From Hirsutella rhossiliensis (lineage: Eukaryota; Ascomycota; Sordariomycetes; Hypocreales; Ophiocordycipitaceae): a DNA stretch of 64,000 bases. Under the pieces are notes generated by a model. The model ran no database searches, had not been told where the DNA came from, and was given only the letters and a program-made list of their open reading frames with translations. This document shows, piece after piece, positions 20,226 through 33,330 of this stretch. The stretch lies in the NCBI RefSeq assembly GCF_020360975.1, contig NW_025408671.1, positions 5,394,001 through 5,458,000 of the forward strand, given 5' to 3'. Position 1 is the stretch's first letter. Each line of letters starts with the position of its first letter. The position numbers and the translations under genes are program-made.

Positions 20226-20575
20226 ATGCTTGGTTGTGTAATAGGTAAGATGCTACCAAAATTTGAGGCGGAGTAAGAGCTTCTTAAGTATGACCTATGC
20301 GACGCCACCGTTCTGAGCGCTTTGTGGCTCCTTCTTTTGAGGCTAGAAAGAGGTGTCGGAAAGGCACACAGCTTAAACGGGCCGCGGAGGCGTCCCGACG
20401 TGGCTCTGCGGGCTGAGCATGATGGGTGACATGCCAAGTACATCGGAGATACTTGGAGGGATGAGCCCGGCGATACATTTGTCCGTTCTCGCTCTGGATT
20501 CCTGGCAAATTGGCCGCCACCTTTAGTGGCAGAGACCGTCCAAACGGGTGGTAAATCCGCCGTCTCATAGTTTAT
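20226..20575. other. un-RIPed flank ending at a sharp compositional border
   Basis: About 350 bp of ordinary composition with no supported gene. At about 20575 CA and TG almost vanish and AT content jumps within roughly 20 bases. No terminal repeat or target duplication marks the border. Confidence 0.7.
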
Positions 20576-20577
20576 TA

Positions 20578-22815
20578 GAGTATTTAAGTAGTATACTATA
20601 ATTAGGTTCTAATAATATAACTTAGTCGTTTAAGTAGCGTTAATTAATTTTCTAGTAGTTTAGTTCTATACTTAGGTAGGGTTTTAAAAGTACTTATCTC
20701 TTAAACCTAACTAAGAAAGTATTATATTATGCCTTTATTTAAAAGTATATTATATAATCTAGGTAAATATATAATATCTATAAAATATACTTATATTACT
20801 TATAAGTAAGTAGTATTTATAGATCGTCTTTAAATTCTCCTTATAGTTACTATTCTTATTATAAAGCTATAAAGGTATTAATTATAGCGATAGCTATAGT
20901 ATAATCTCCTTTATATAGTACCGGTTAATACTAAATTAATATAGCTTATTAGTTTTCTAAAAGAATTTAAGGTATCTATTAGGTTTTAATTTTAAGTATT
21001 TCTTTAAATTCTTTAAAGTATAGAGCGTATTCTTTAATTATAGTATTTTCCCTTAATAGTAAGGGTAGTAGTATAAGTTCGTTCTTATCTTCTATTTCTT
21101 TAAGTATTTCTTATTCTTTAAAGCTTATATTATCGATATTTCGTTATTCCTCTTTAGGTTATTATCTAAGTTTTATAAGTATAAGGGCTATATCTATATC
21201 TTCTTTATTATATTATTTATAGACTACCTATTATTATTATTGATTTTTATTTTATATATCTTCCTAGAATCGTTTACTATTTTTCTTAATCTAGTCTTAA
21301 AAGACTCCTTTAAGATAGGGGTATTTTAATTCTATAAATTTAACTTATTTTTATATTTTAAGATCCCTTTATTATATTATTATAAGGGTCTTCTTTAATA
21401 GCTTTAGGAACTATTTAATACTATTCTTATTACTTAAGTATACTCTATATTTATTATTATAGTATATAGTTTAACTAAGGAGTTTATACTTTAGTTCCTA
21501 TTTATTAATAGCGTTTAAGTATTTCTTACCTTTTAAAGCTAGTACCTAGTAGGTTTTCTTCTCCTTATAAAGTTATCTATATTCTTTAAAGTAATATTTA
21601 AGTTTCTTATAGTTAAAATACTTTCCTTTACTTTTTTATATTATATCTAGATCTATCCTACCTAGGTTAATTATATATATATAGGTAATAGGAGTTTCGC
21701 GCTTCTTTTTATAGTTAGCGCGTTAGTTAAAGTTATTCTTATAAAAAGGGTTTTAGTTTCCTCTTTCTTATTTCTTTTCTTAGCGTTATATATACTATTT
21801 ATCGTCGATTTATACTACTATAGTAATATAATCTAAGAGGTTATTAAGTCGATTTTCCTTATAAAGCTCGTCCTTAACCTTTTCTTTAAGCTTATTATAG
21901 AATTATAATATAAGAGGTTCGTTATCTTAGTTAAGCTTTAAGGTAACTTAATAGAACTTTATAGTATAATCTAATATTAAGATCCTTTATTAAAGTTCTT
22001 AAAGTTTTTATTTATTTTATTAGTTATTCTAAATACCTTTATAATAGCTTCTTTAAATCCTTAGAAACTAATAAAGACTTTATCTATCTTATTATCTTAT
22101 CGCGCTAGTTAATTATCGAGAAAATCCCTTATAATAGGTTTAAACTAAGTAAGTACCGTTTTAGATAAATAATTTCCTATATAAAGTACTTTTTCGACTA
22201 GGTCTAAGAGTTTAGTAGGGTAAACCTAGTAGTAGGCCTTAAGTTAAGTAAGAAAGTCTTAAAGCGTGCTATAAATACTATCGAATAGTCCTAGCTATTT
22301 TAGTTTAACTACTTCTCTAAGGTCCCTAACCTATTTATTACCTCCTCCGTTCCTAAGTAACTATACCTTATATTAAAGGGTAATAATCTCGCGTATTATA
22401 TCCTAAGGTAATATAGTAGCTCTAGAGTTAGTTAATTTAGCTTATTATATAAGTATATTAATAGTTATAATATTACTTAAAGTAACGCGGTATTATATTA
22501 AATAAGAGCTTTTAATATATAATAATTAGTATTATTCTTAAGGGATAAACCTATTAAGGGGTTTATATTAGTAGATATAATAGGGCGTGGTCTAAGTAAT
22601 AATAAGTATATTACGTTAGTAATAAGTTAGAGGTTAAAGACTATAGACTATAACTAGGTAATTAAGTAATTAGAATTAAAGATAAGATTATAATAAAGAT
22701 CGTAATAATTATAATATTAAAAGCTATTAAGCTATTTATTTAAAGGAGTAAAAGTAAGTAGCTATATATACTTACAGAGACTATCCTTAGATTATAAGCC
22801 TAGCTATAATCCCTA
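20578..22815 (-). mobile_element. RIPed gypsy fragment, inverted copy 1 (LTR-like end plus gag part)
   Basis: The sequence is the reverse complement of about 48010-50215 with RIP-type differences. The LTR-like end (22559-22815) lies at the right, then gag runs leftward. It is cut off at the compositional border at 20576. Gag identity is inferred from the other copy, where the zinc-knuckle relic can be read. Confidence 0.75.
22559..22815 (-). repeat. LTR-like repeat, copy 1
   Basis: About 250 bp starting gtttatattagtagatataa and ending near the motif cctagctataatcc. It recurs in direct orientation at 23357-23595 and inverted at about 48012-48240, where it directly precedes gag. This supports an LTR. 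Confidence 0.75.
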
Positions 22816-22934
22816 ACGTTAGATTATATAAAGTATAGTAATCTTATTAATCCTAGATTACTTAGATCTCTATAATCCCCTTAATCCTATATCTATTAAA
22901 TAGTTATACTAACTATTTATCCGTTAGACCGTAT

Positions 22935-23346
22935 TACGTACTTAACGCGGTCGACCGTTAGCGGCTTAGTAGCCGTAGTCGTAATACTACCTATACCCTA
23001 TTAAACTATACGCTTAAGATAAAGCCCGTAAGTTTATTATATACTACTTTTTCTATAGCGTTACTTAGCGCTTAGGCTAGTATTATATCGCTACTTTAAG
23101 TTTATTAACTCGCCTTATTAAGGTATATAAATTTAGGTAGCGTCTATTTACGCTATACGCTTTAATCGAGCTTAGTATATTAAGGGCTACTACTATATTT
23201 ACCTACTTCTTAGCCTTAGCGTAGTATCGCTACTAAGGGTAATTAATACTACTAAATTAATTCCTAGTATTAGTTAGTATTTTAGGCGCGATATATACTT
23301 ATTATAGATATATATTAGTTTCGCGAAAAGTTTTTCTTTTATAAGA
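22935..23346 (-). repeat. RIPed fragment matching the 5' end of the LINE at 26993
   Basis: The reverse complement of this stretch matches about 27005-27365 (start aagaaaaacttctcgc-like, then ggcgcc/GCGAGTTAATAAACCT-like landmarks). It carries only the 5' end of the LINE and lies between two direct LTR-like repeats, so it is not an ordinary 5'-truncated LINE copy. Confidence 0.7.
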
Positions 23347-23356
23347 GGAGGGGGGG

Positions 23357-23595
23357 GGGTTTATATTAGTAGATATAATAGGGCGTAGTTTAAGTAATAA
23401 TATATATATTATATTAGTAATAAGTTAGAGGTTATAGACTATAGACTATAACTAAGTAATTAAAATTAAAGATAGAATTATAATAAAGATTTATATTAAA
23501 AGCTAGAGAGCTATTTATTTAAAGGAGTAAAAGTAGGTAGCTATATATACTTATAGAGACTATCCTTAGATTATAGTCCTAGCTATAATCCCTTT
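23357..23595 (-). repeat. LTR-like repeat, copy 2
   Basis: Direct copy of 22559-22815 with scattered small differences, preceded by a G10 run. It could be a solo LTR or the second LTR of an element replaced by LINE-derived sequence. Confidence 0.7.
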
Positions 23596-24479
23596 TATAG
23601 CTTACTATAGCTTACTTATAAGCTATACTCCTAAGTAGTAATCTATTTATATAAAGCTTACTTAGCTTATATATACTTTAGGTAAGCTAAGCTTATATAA
23701 CTTTTTATCCTAACTATTATTCTAAGCTACTTTATTATATAAATAAAGCTAGCTCTCTTATAGCCTACTAACTATAGTTATAATATATAGCCTTTACTTT
23801 ATCTTTATATTAAGTAGGTCTCCTTTTAAAATTTATAATAAATTACTCTTAGTTTAGCTATTAAGGCTATTTATACTTCTTTATACTATTTAGGTTAATA
23901 TATTCTAAAATCTTATAAGTTTAAGCCTATAATTTAATCCCCTTAATCTATAAGGTTTAATTAAAGCTTTCTTTTAACCTTATAATATAATTATCCCTTC
24001 TTACTTCCTTTAAAGATATTATAAGAAAATAAAGAGGTAGGCTTAATAAGTAATCTCCTTTTTTAAAGGATATATAATTTATATATTTCTAATAGTACCC
24101 CTTAGTATAGCGAGGTTCCTTACCTTAATATTATAGTTTAAGAGTTATAATAGTATTAATAGCTTATAAATAGCTTTAAAGGTAATATTAGCGGGTAAAA
24201 GATAATTTAGTTATATAAACTAAGCTTATAACTCTTAAGTAAAGGCTTAAGAGTAAAGTAAAATAATTATAGGTATATATTATAGGCTATGCCTATAAAA
24301 GGCTAAGGTTATACTATAGCGACTATACTAAAGTTAAGCTAAAGTAAACCTATATATAGGTAGAGCTCGACCTAAACTTAGGCTAAATAGTACTTAAATA
24401 TAGGTTAAGCTAGGGACTAAGGAAGATAAATAACTATCGCGACTAAGATAGAGTTTTCCTCCTTTTTCCTTAGCTTTAA
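23596..24479. other. RIPed sequence without recognisable gene
   Basis: Highly AT-rich and TA-rich. Short inverted motifs such as taagcttatata recur. No protein motif was seen in any frame even when TAA/TAG stops are read through. It may contain the 5' LTR and leader of the gypsy that begins near 24480. Confidence 0.5.
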
Positions 24480-24872
24480 ATAAATAATTATTCGGCCCTA
24501 TACTACTATACTAAGTATACGCCGGCCCTTAATATATCTAAAGCTCCTTTTAGATAAGGCTATAAAGCCTAGAGAGAGATTAAACTAAAAAGATATAATA
24601 TAGATATCCTAACGACCTAAAGGAGGGAGAATAAGCCTAAGAATAGTAAGGAGTAGCAGTAAAAGGGCTAGACGCCTAGCTAATAATAAAGTAAGCGATA
24701 CTCTCGCTATAGGTAAGAGAGGTAAAGATAAGGTATTAAGTAATATAGAGCTAACTATAGATATAGGAACTAATCGGCTAGATTAAGAGGATATACTAAA
24801 GGATAGATAAACCGATATAGATAGGTATATAGGAGGGGGCTAAGGGTAGGGTAGGTAGTTTAATACTGCCCT

Positions 24873-25440
24873 TTTTAAGGTATATAAGTAAAAGCGGAAT
24901 TTTAGGAAATTAAGGAATTATATAAGACTACGTAATAGAGGGGAAGAAGGAGTATAAGGTAGGATTTTTAATAGAATTTATTAGTAATATATTAGTATAT
25001 AAAAGAGGTATTAAAGTTAATAATTCTTAATCTATTTACTAGTAGATATACTATCTTATATAGATAATTATAGCTAAATAGAAGAACCTTTTAAGACTAG
25101 ATTTAGGCTACCGTATAGCCCTAAGACTAGGAAATTCTATAATACCTTAAGTAAATCTAGAAGTATCTTAGTTCTATTAATATTCGTGTTTAAAGGAGGT
25201 TAGTCGTACCGGTATTCTTAAGAGGTCTTAGCTAGTATTCTAAGCTAGCTCTATTCCTTCGATTCCCGATTATACGATAACCGGTAACCCGTTTAATAAA
25301 TAATAATATATAAAATAACGTGCGATTCTTACTCTATAGGATAAGATTTTATCTATAATTAATATACTACTTATTAGCTTATATAATTAGGAGAGTATAT
25401 TATAGCTACTTTATTTATAGTAGGAATACCGTTCCTTATA
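24873..25440 (-). repeat. Copia-2 LTR, left copy (3' in transcript sense)
   Basis: Starts ttttaaggtatataag and ends cgttccttata. Matched over its length by 37694-38261 with RIP-type differences. Ends were set by equal length and the GCCCT duplication. Confidence 0.82.
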
Positions 25441-25799
25441 GCCTCCCTTAAAGAGTAGATTTATATACTCTTTACTAATTTATTTATAGTAGTATATATA
25501 TAGGGTAAAAACCTAATTTAGGAAAACTATTCTTATACCTTAATAGGATATTTAAAAACCTATTCTTTCTTAAGAAAAGAATTCCTTAGGTATATACTAA
25601 TAGAAAAACCTATAGTAGGAAAAATCTATAGTTATAATAATTATTTATAGGATAACCTTATATAAGGTAAAACCTATTATTACTAGGAAAATCTTAATAG
25701 ATAAAAACCTAGTAAATATTTCTCTAGGAAACCTAAAAAGGAAAAACCTAGTAAGGGAAAGATATAGAAAGTATAAGAAATATCTAAAAACCCCTTTTA

Positions 25800-26976
25800 A
25801 TTGCTTAGGAACTTATATTAAGGATAGACCGTCTTTAAATTTATAGAGTAATCTAGGTCTTAATTCCTTTATAAAAATATTAGCTATATTATCTTTTAAT
25901 TTAATATAAAAAACTTTAATTTCCCCTTCTCTTATACTAGTTCTAGTATAGTAATAGGCTAATCTTATATACTTAGACCTTTTTTAAAATTCCGGATTTT
26001 CTACTAATTTAATAGTAGTAGTATTATCCGTTAAAATAGGAGGTATAGTATTAAGAATCTTAATAGATAGATCCTTAGTAATATTTTTAAAAAGTATATT
26101 TAAATAAATAGCTTCTTTATTTACCTCCTTAAGGCTAATATACTTTGCTTTATAGGTAGAAAGGGCAACGGCTTTCTACTTAAAGTAAGCCTAGCTTATT
26201 ATATTATTATATATATAAAAATAGTAACCGGAAAAGGATTTTCCGTTTAGATAGGTAAAAGGGATATTATAATTATATTTAATCTTTAGGCTAGGGAATT
26301 TATTTAAATATTTCTAAATTATATTTAAAGCCTTAAAATACGTTTAGTTAGGCTTAGCCGCGAATCTAATATAGGAAATTATAGAATATAAGATATCTAG
26401 CCTAGTAAATAAGGCTAAGTATAATAGAGATCCTATTTCTTTCTAAAATTATAATATATCTTCCTTAAAAGGTAATTCCTTTACTTTTATAAGCTTAAAG
26501 CCTACTATAGTAAGTAAATTTAAAGCTCCTAAACCTTCTTTATTAAATTCCTTTAATTTATTTAAGGTATAATTTTCTTAGGATATATATAGCTCTTTAT
26601 TTTCTTAGTTTATTATAATATTTAGACCTAAGAAGTCTTTTATATCTCCTAAAATAGTAAAATCTAAGAATTTAGATAATTCTTTAAATAATCTTTCTTC
26701 TATTATAGATTTAAAGGGCCTTACTATAAGAAAGTCGTCGACGTAAATTACTAATGCTATACTGTAGTCCTTATTTATAAATACTCCTTTATCTATTAAA
26801 AGAAGAAGAAATCTAAGATTATTTAGTATAATTTTTAAATAATTATACTAAAGCTTAGGACTTTATTTTAGGCTATATAATACTTTCTTTAGCTTTGCTT
26901 TAATTTAACTGGTTTTATAAAGGTCTAGGAATTTAGTTAATTTAATTCCTTTAGCTCTATAAGCTAATCTATATTT
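25800..26976 (-). pseudogene. Copia-2 reverse transcriptase (3' part) and RNase H relic
   Basis: Read through RIP stops on the minus strand: the LKKVLYSLK-SPKL relic of the copia KALYGLKQSPR box near 26860, intact YVDDF at 26734-26745, IGSLLYLALFTRLDI near 26420-26450 (copia TRPDI box), FAAKPN, SFSGYYF and QAYFK-KAVALST near 26180-26280 (RNase H). RIP replaced Gln/Trp codons by stops and several Cys/His by Tyr. The upstream part of RT lies on the other side of the LINE at 34376. Confidence 0.82.
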
Positions 26977-27399
26977 TAAATAATATTCTTTAGTTTAGTT
27001 TAAAGAAAAACTTCTCGCAAAACTAATATACGCCTATAGCGGGTATATATTATAACTAAAACACTAACTAATACTAAGAATTAATTTAATAGTATTAATT
27101 ACCTTTAGTAATAATACTATACTAAGGCTAAGGGGTAGGTAGATATAGTAGCGGCCCTTTATATACCGGGCTCGATTAAAGTATATAGCGTAAAGAGACG
27201 CTACCTAAATTTATATACCCCGATAAAGCGAGTTAATAAACCTAAAGTAGCGATGCGATACCGGCCTAGGCGCCGAGTAACCTTATAGAAAAAGTAGTAT
27301 ATAACGAACTCGCGGGCTTTATCCTAAGCGTATAGTTTAGTAGGGTATAGGTAGTAGTTAAACGGCTCTTTAAAGTAAAGAGCCGCGCTAGTAGCGCGT

Positions 27400-28470
27400 T
27401 ATTAGTAGTGCTCTATATAGACGAGAGCTTTAAAACGATAATCTAAGATATAATTAAGGAGGTAGTTAAGGAAGAACTCCGCCTAGGTATCGCTTTAGGC
27501 CTAGGGGGCCCTAAGCGAACCTAGGCCGCGGTCGTAGCTAAGACTAAGGGACCGACCTAATATAAAGGTATAGTAAAATAGGTCCTACCGCGCTATAAAT
27601 ATAAGATTATTATAGTCCCTATTAAGGCACCGCCTAAAATCTTAAGCCGTAAACTAAAGGATATAGTAAAGGTAGTAAATATAGCCCTAAAAGCTATAAG
27701 CGCTATAGCGGCGAGGCGCCTTTAAAGCGGAGATATCGCGGTTATATTTAATACTACGGTAAGAGCCTATTAAAGGGACTAAGGCTAAGTTAAGGCCGTA
27801 TTTAGACTAAAGGCTATAATCTCCTACCGCGCGTATATAGTAGTCGCTAAGAACGTCCCCTTAAAGGTAGCGACGGTAGATAGGGAGCGATTACTCTATA
27901 AGATTATAAAAGCGAATAAAGTTAAGGTCTTTTAGGCCTAGGCGCTACGCCCTTAATCTAAGATATCGATAGTAATAACTATACTTATTAAGGTGAGTAG
28001 CTTAGAGGAGGCTAATAAGCTTTATAACCTAGGCTTAGTCCTTAAAGTATAGATCTTTTAATATAAACCCTATAATAAGTCGGTCTAACTATAGAAGTAC
28101 TATAACTACTATAAATATAACTATATCGCTAAGCGATATATATCGATATAACTTTATAGCTAATATAGGAGTATAGTATATAATAGAGGCAAGGATAAAT
28201 ATATAGCTAAGAAGGGCGAAATCCCCTATAACTATATCTTATACTAAGGGGACTACCTATTATAGACCTAGACCTACCTTATAGTAAATAAAGCCTAGGA
28301 AAAGGTAAGGGAAAACTACCTATATTAACCTTAACGGTTTATAAATACCTAAACGTACGCTAAGTAATAAGTACTTCTTACTATCGAAACCTAGGGCGTT
28401 CTTAAATCGACCGTAGTCTAAAAGCGGGGACTAGGTAGACCGCGCTAGGATAAGAGGTCGAGCTCGAGAC
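27400..28470 (+). pseudogene. LINE ORF1 (gag-like, CCHC) relic
   Basis: Read through TAA/TAG stops, the frame gives an Ala/Lys/Arg-rich protein, and near 28090-28145 spaced aromatic residues (KYYNYYKYNYIAKRY) where RIP has turned the Cys of a zinc knuckle into Tyr (ancestral CFNCYKYGHIAKRC-type). ORF1 proteins bind LINE RNA. Start and exact frame limits are uncertain because ATG codons have been lost. Confidence 0.65.
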
Positions 28471-28559
28471 ACCCGCCGGCTAATAGGGCTAAGGAGGCCG
28501 AACTAAGTATAAATAATATTTATAGGTATAATAGATAGAGAAGCGCTAAGAGATAAAGC

Positions 28560-31500
28560 GCCTCCCTCCCTATATAAACGACCCCTTTTACCTTAACCCT
28601 ACTTATATATAACTAAAAGTACTATTCTAGAATATATAAAAGAGATATAAGCTAGCTTAGTTAGCGCTTTACTACTAGGCTAGCTTTAACTTAATAGTAT
28701 TATAGGAAGTAGAAGCTATACTAAGAGGCAGCCCCCCCCCTCTTAGAGCGGCGCCTTATAGCCTAGTCTATAGGGAGGGGAGGTACGCGCTATATATATA
28801 TAAAAGGCTCGGGCTAGGGACTTAGTTACCCTAGTCTAGACTAAACTAAAGCGAGGTAATTTTCGGGGATAGTACTAAACTATAGGTAATTTACTTACTA
28901 CTAAGGGCCGCGAGGGTAAGAGCGCTACGTAACCTAAGCGTAATCGAACTAAAGTACTTTATAGTAATAGTAAGGGACTTTAATATCTATTACCCGCTCT
29001 AGGATAAATATAATAGAACCTTAGATAGCGTAATATAACTTATATAAAAGGCAATAAAGCTATAACTTAAACTCGCTACCCTAAGAGGGGAGTATATAAG
29101 ATTTTTCTATAGCTAAAGGGATAGTACTATTAACCTAGCTTAGGCAATACTAAAGACTAGAATATAGTATACTAGGCCTAACCTAGACCTAACTAGGTTA
29201 GACTATATCCCTTAAACTATTATACTATAGGTCGATACCTAGGCCTAGGTACTTAAACCGGCCTTAAGGTAGAAAGAAGCGGAAGTAAAGCTAGTCGAAG
29301 CTAAGACTATATCCTAGCTAGGACTATACTAGCTAATACTTTAGACGCTTAAGATATTAATAAGGACCTAGACTATATCTTCGCTACTTTAGCGTAGATC
29401 GCGATAGCTATAGTTCTATACTAAGGGCGAGTATTACTTAAGGGTAATATATAGTTTACCCTAGAGGTAGGGAGGGCGATAAGGGAGGCTAAGAAGGTAA
29501 GGAGGAAGTCTAGGTAGGAAAGGAATAAGGCAAACTAAGAAGACTTATATAAGGCGTCTATAGCTTAGAAGCGGACCGTCTATAAGGCGAGGAGGGCCTA
29601 TTAGCGCGAGTTCTTAAAGGAATTTAGCGCTAATAATACTAAGCTCTAAAACGTAAAGAGGTAGGTAAGACTCTATAGTAAGCTACTACTAGAACTAACC
29701 TATATCCTACTACTAGTTAAGGAAGGCGAGGACCGATTAATAGAAACCTTTAAAGGGAAGGCTTAGCTACTAGCCGCTAAGTTCTTCTTACTAAAGGCCG
29801 GTATAACTTAAGGGCTACCTTAGCCTATAGCTAAGGTAACCCTTATAGTTAACTAATAGATCTAGCTAGCTAATATTATAAGGGCGCTAGGTAAAATAGT
29901 AAGCTAGAAAGCGGTAGGTCTAGATAGCGTCCCCTTAAGGTTTATTAAGAAGTATAGCCTAGCTTTAGTTTAGCGACTAGCTATAATCTTTAACGCCTAT
30001 ACCTAACTTTTATATTTCCTAGGTCGGTTTTATAGCGCGAACGTAGTAGTTATCTAAAAGCTAAGTAAGAGGCTAGATACCTACTATATAGTAAGGGGTT
30101 AAAGATTAATTTCCCTCCTACCTATAATAAGAAAAGTACTTAAGTAGATACTAGCCTAGAGGATCGCGGGAGTAGTAGAGGCGAACGGTATCCTACTAGA
30201 TAGATAAATAGGGAATAGGAGGGAACGCTCTATAAAGGCAGCGATCCTATTAGTAATAGAACTAGTATACGCGATATAGGCCTAGAAGGGTATTATATTA
30301 TTCCTATAGCTAGATATTAAGAGCGTATTTAATATAGTTAACTATAATAAGCTTATAAAGGAACTAAAGCTTAAGGGATACCTTAGGTAGCTTACGAGCT
30401 TAATATAGAGCTTTATAAGCGATAAAAGATCGACCTTTTACTTTAATAAAAAGACCTTAGAGCTAACTTAAGTGCTAATAAGAGTCCCTTAGGGCTCCCC
30501 CCTATCCTTAATCTTATTTCTATACTATATAACCCCCCTATATAAAAAGCTTAGTATAATATATAGTATTTATACCGTTAGCTTCGCCGATAATATAAAT
30601 ATAGTTAATATTAGACCTAATAAGGCTATTATAGTAGTATACCTAAAAGAAGCTTAGAGGGTATACGCGGAATAAGCGACTAAGTTCGCGGTTACTTTCG
30701 AACCGTTAAAGAGCGAATTACTATACTTTATATAAAGGAGATAAGCGATAATAACGCTAGTCCGCTTTAAGGCTAACGTAGTAACTCCGGTCTAAGAGGC
30801 CCGCTTACTAAGGGTTTAGGTATACTAGAAACTACGCTAGAAAGTATACCTAAAATAACTCTAAGCGAAGTTAAAGCGCTAAACTATAGCCCTAACTAAG
30901 CTCGCGGCGTCTATATAGGGCTATACCCTACTACGCGCTAAGGAAGTCTATAGTAAGGTAATCTAGTCCTTAATCTCTTATACTATAGTTATATTTTATA
31001 AGATAATGCTTATAGGGGTAAAACTATATAGAATTATATAGGACCTTACCTAGGACTAGTTAGCTTACCTCTAGGTAGTAACGGGTACCTACCGCGCGAC
31101 CTTAGTTTACTAAGTTAAAGCGGAGGTATAAGTGCCCTTAATTAACCTTTACTTAAACTAAAGAATAATAAATACCCTTTAAAGGCTAAAAGACTTAAGG
31201 CTCCTAAGCTAAATCTAACGCGCGTTTAACGCGGTCGCGGGTATACTTAAAAAGAAGCGATGCTAGAAAAAGGATAGACCCTTAGCGGTACTACCTTAAG
31301 GTAGACCCCCCCTCGCGGAGGAGATAAGGGGGGTCTAGAGCTAGATAGGATCGGACGACTTCCTAGATAAAGCTAAGTCGCTTAAAAGGCTAAATAAGGA
31401 ATAGGCCGCTTAATAGAACGCTAAGGAAGACGCGATCTAATAATACTAAACTACCCTCTACCCCGCTAACTTCCCGCCTTAGTTTAATAAGGTAATAATA

Positions 31501-31900
31501 CTAGACTATTATAAGGGCCTCCCTAAGTATATTAGTATAGTAATTACCTAGATATATATAGGAAAAATCGGGTTTAATAACTTCCTCTTCGATTAATAGG
31601 TCCTTAATATAGTTTCGCTAATATATACCTATAGATAAAGATAAGATACTATCTACTATAAAATAATCGACTATCTATTAATAGTAAAAGTAAGTGAGTC
31701 CCTCTTAATATAGGCCTAGGATATAAGTAATATAAGAGCGGGCCTTTAAAGGAAAAGGATAGCGGCGCCGCTAGTATAATAGTTCCTTTACTTAGGTAAG
31801 CTCTATTAGTTTAACCTAGCTTAGAGGCTATATATAGATATACTAGATAATAGAACCGGGGTCGCGCTAAGGATAGAGCGGCCCTAACTAAGACTACCCT
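28560..31900 (+). pseudogene. LINE ORF2 (APE endonuclease, reverse transcriptase) relic
   Basis: Endonuclease: IVRDFNIYYPLWDK near 28965-29007 (ancestral GDFN/HHPLWD). RT: GVPQGSPLS box read as IRVPQGSPLSLILF near 30480-30530, and the catalytic FADD now FADN at 30583-30594, explained by RIP of GATGAT to GATAAT. Upstream is LFLWLDIKSAFN-like sequence near 30300-30330. C-terminal GFNNFLFD-like residues and a CTCxWRR-type relic lie near 31570-31650. The enzyme would nick chromatin and copy LINE RNA in place; this copy is inactive. Confidence 0.82.
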
Positions 31901-32399
31901 AGCTAACTACTTCCTTTACTAAGGCGACCTAAGAAAAGAGAGGACTTATAATTATAGGACTATAGCTTCGATTAAACTAAACCTAAACTAAGTATAAACC
32001 TCGCCGATTAAACTATAAACCGAATAAAACTAATATAACCTAACTAAACCGACCTTAATAGCTATAGAATAAGACCTACTACTAAAGACTATAACTAAAT
32101 AAGACCTAACCTAGAACTAAACTAAGATAGAGCTAATAACTAGCCCCCCCCCTTAAACTATAACCCTAGCTTAGCTCGTTAGTAGTAACGTCCGCTTTAT
32201 TATCGCGGCGGGAACGATAAGACCCTTTTAAGGTAGTACGCGGAGTATAGGAAGGAGTAACCTAAGGCTTATAAGGAGTATAAGGACTACTACCGCTATA
32301 AGAACCCTAATAACGACTAAATAAACCCGACCCTAAACCTAAACCGGAGCTAGCTTAGATAGCTAGCTTATAAGATAAAGTAACAACTAAGGTCTATAT

Positions 32400-33330
32400 T
32401 AAGGTAAGACCTATATTAGCGGCGGTATAAAGGCGTTCGTTATAGCCTATACTATAACTATAGATCTAATTAAGGTTAAGACTAGTAACGATCTTAGCTA
32501 AGACTAAACCGCGATAGCTATAAAGACGCTATTAAATAAAGTTAGGAGCGTTAATAAGATTAGTAGGCAACGTAAGATAGGGACGCTTTAAAGTAGGCTC
32601 GGCGCTAAGAGAACTACTAAGCTATAGCTTAGTATTAAAGGGAGACGCGGTTAGCTCCTAAGCTAGCTCTACAACGGCTATAGGCATAGATACCTTAGCC
32701 TTAGCCTTAAATAGGGCCTTAAACGCAGCTACTACCTTACCCTTACCTTTACCCTTCCCTTTATTAATAGGGACTAGGGCTAGAACGGGCTTAGTAAGAC
32801 TAATAAGATTAAAACCGCTATCCTCCGCGTTAAGGCTATCGCTAGTAATAAGATAGAAATAGTTAGCGAGATCGTTAACCGCTATAAGAGTCTTCTAAGT
32901 AACTAAGAGCGACTTAAGCCCGACTTAGGCTAAGGTCTTAATAGCGTCGTTAAACTTACTTAGGTACTTCTTTAGGGACTTATATATATAGTAGGTATTA
33001 TCTACGAAATAAGTAAAAGCTAATATAAGCGTCTCTATATTCTTAGCGACTATAGCTAGACTAAGGGTAGACTCGCCTAACGCGCCCTTACCCTTAGCGG
33101 TAAGGGCCTTCCGATTAACGCGAATATAAGTTTCTAGAGTAGTATAATAAAGGCACTCTTATACTAAACCTTTAATAAGGGAAGGGCTATTAACCTTAGA
33201 CTATACTTAGTAGAGGGTATTAGCGGCCTCCTTACCTTTAAAGGTAATTTAGACTATAAATTAGTACTAAACTTAGATAGTACTATAGTAGGAAGGGGTT
33301 ACTTACTTAGTAATAAGACTAATTAAAGTT
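32400..33330 (-). pseudogene. Unidentified RIPed reading frame antisense to the LINE 3' part
   Basis: On the minus strand one frame runs for about 300 codons with only TAA/TAG interruptions of the RIP kind. Readable pieces are GKEAANTLY, KGLVQECLYYTTLETYIR, KALTAKGKGALGEST and a GKGKGKGKVVAAFKALFK lysine/glycine-rich stretch. I do not recognise the family. It lies in what should be the LINE 3' untranslated region, about 2.4 kb long, which is unusually large. It could be a separate nested element, an antisense gene of the LINE, or a captured gene. No start codon is visible because ATG is absent. Confidence 0.45.

Noticed and set aside
20051..20568. Minus-strand frames crossing from pogo B into the flank as a host gene
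   Set aside because: They join TIR sequence to unrelated flank across the insertion point and show no domain.
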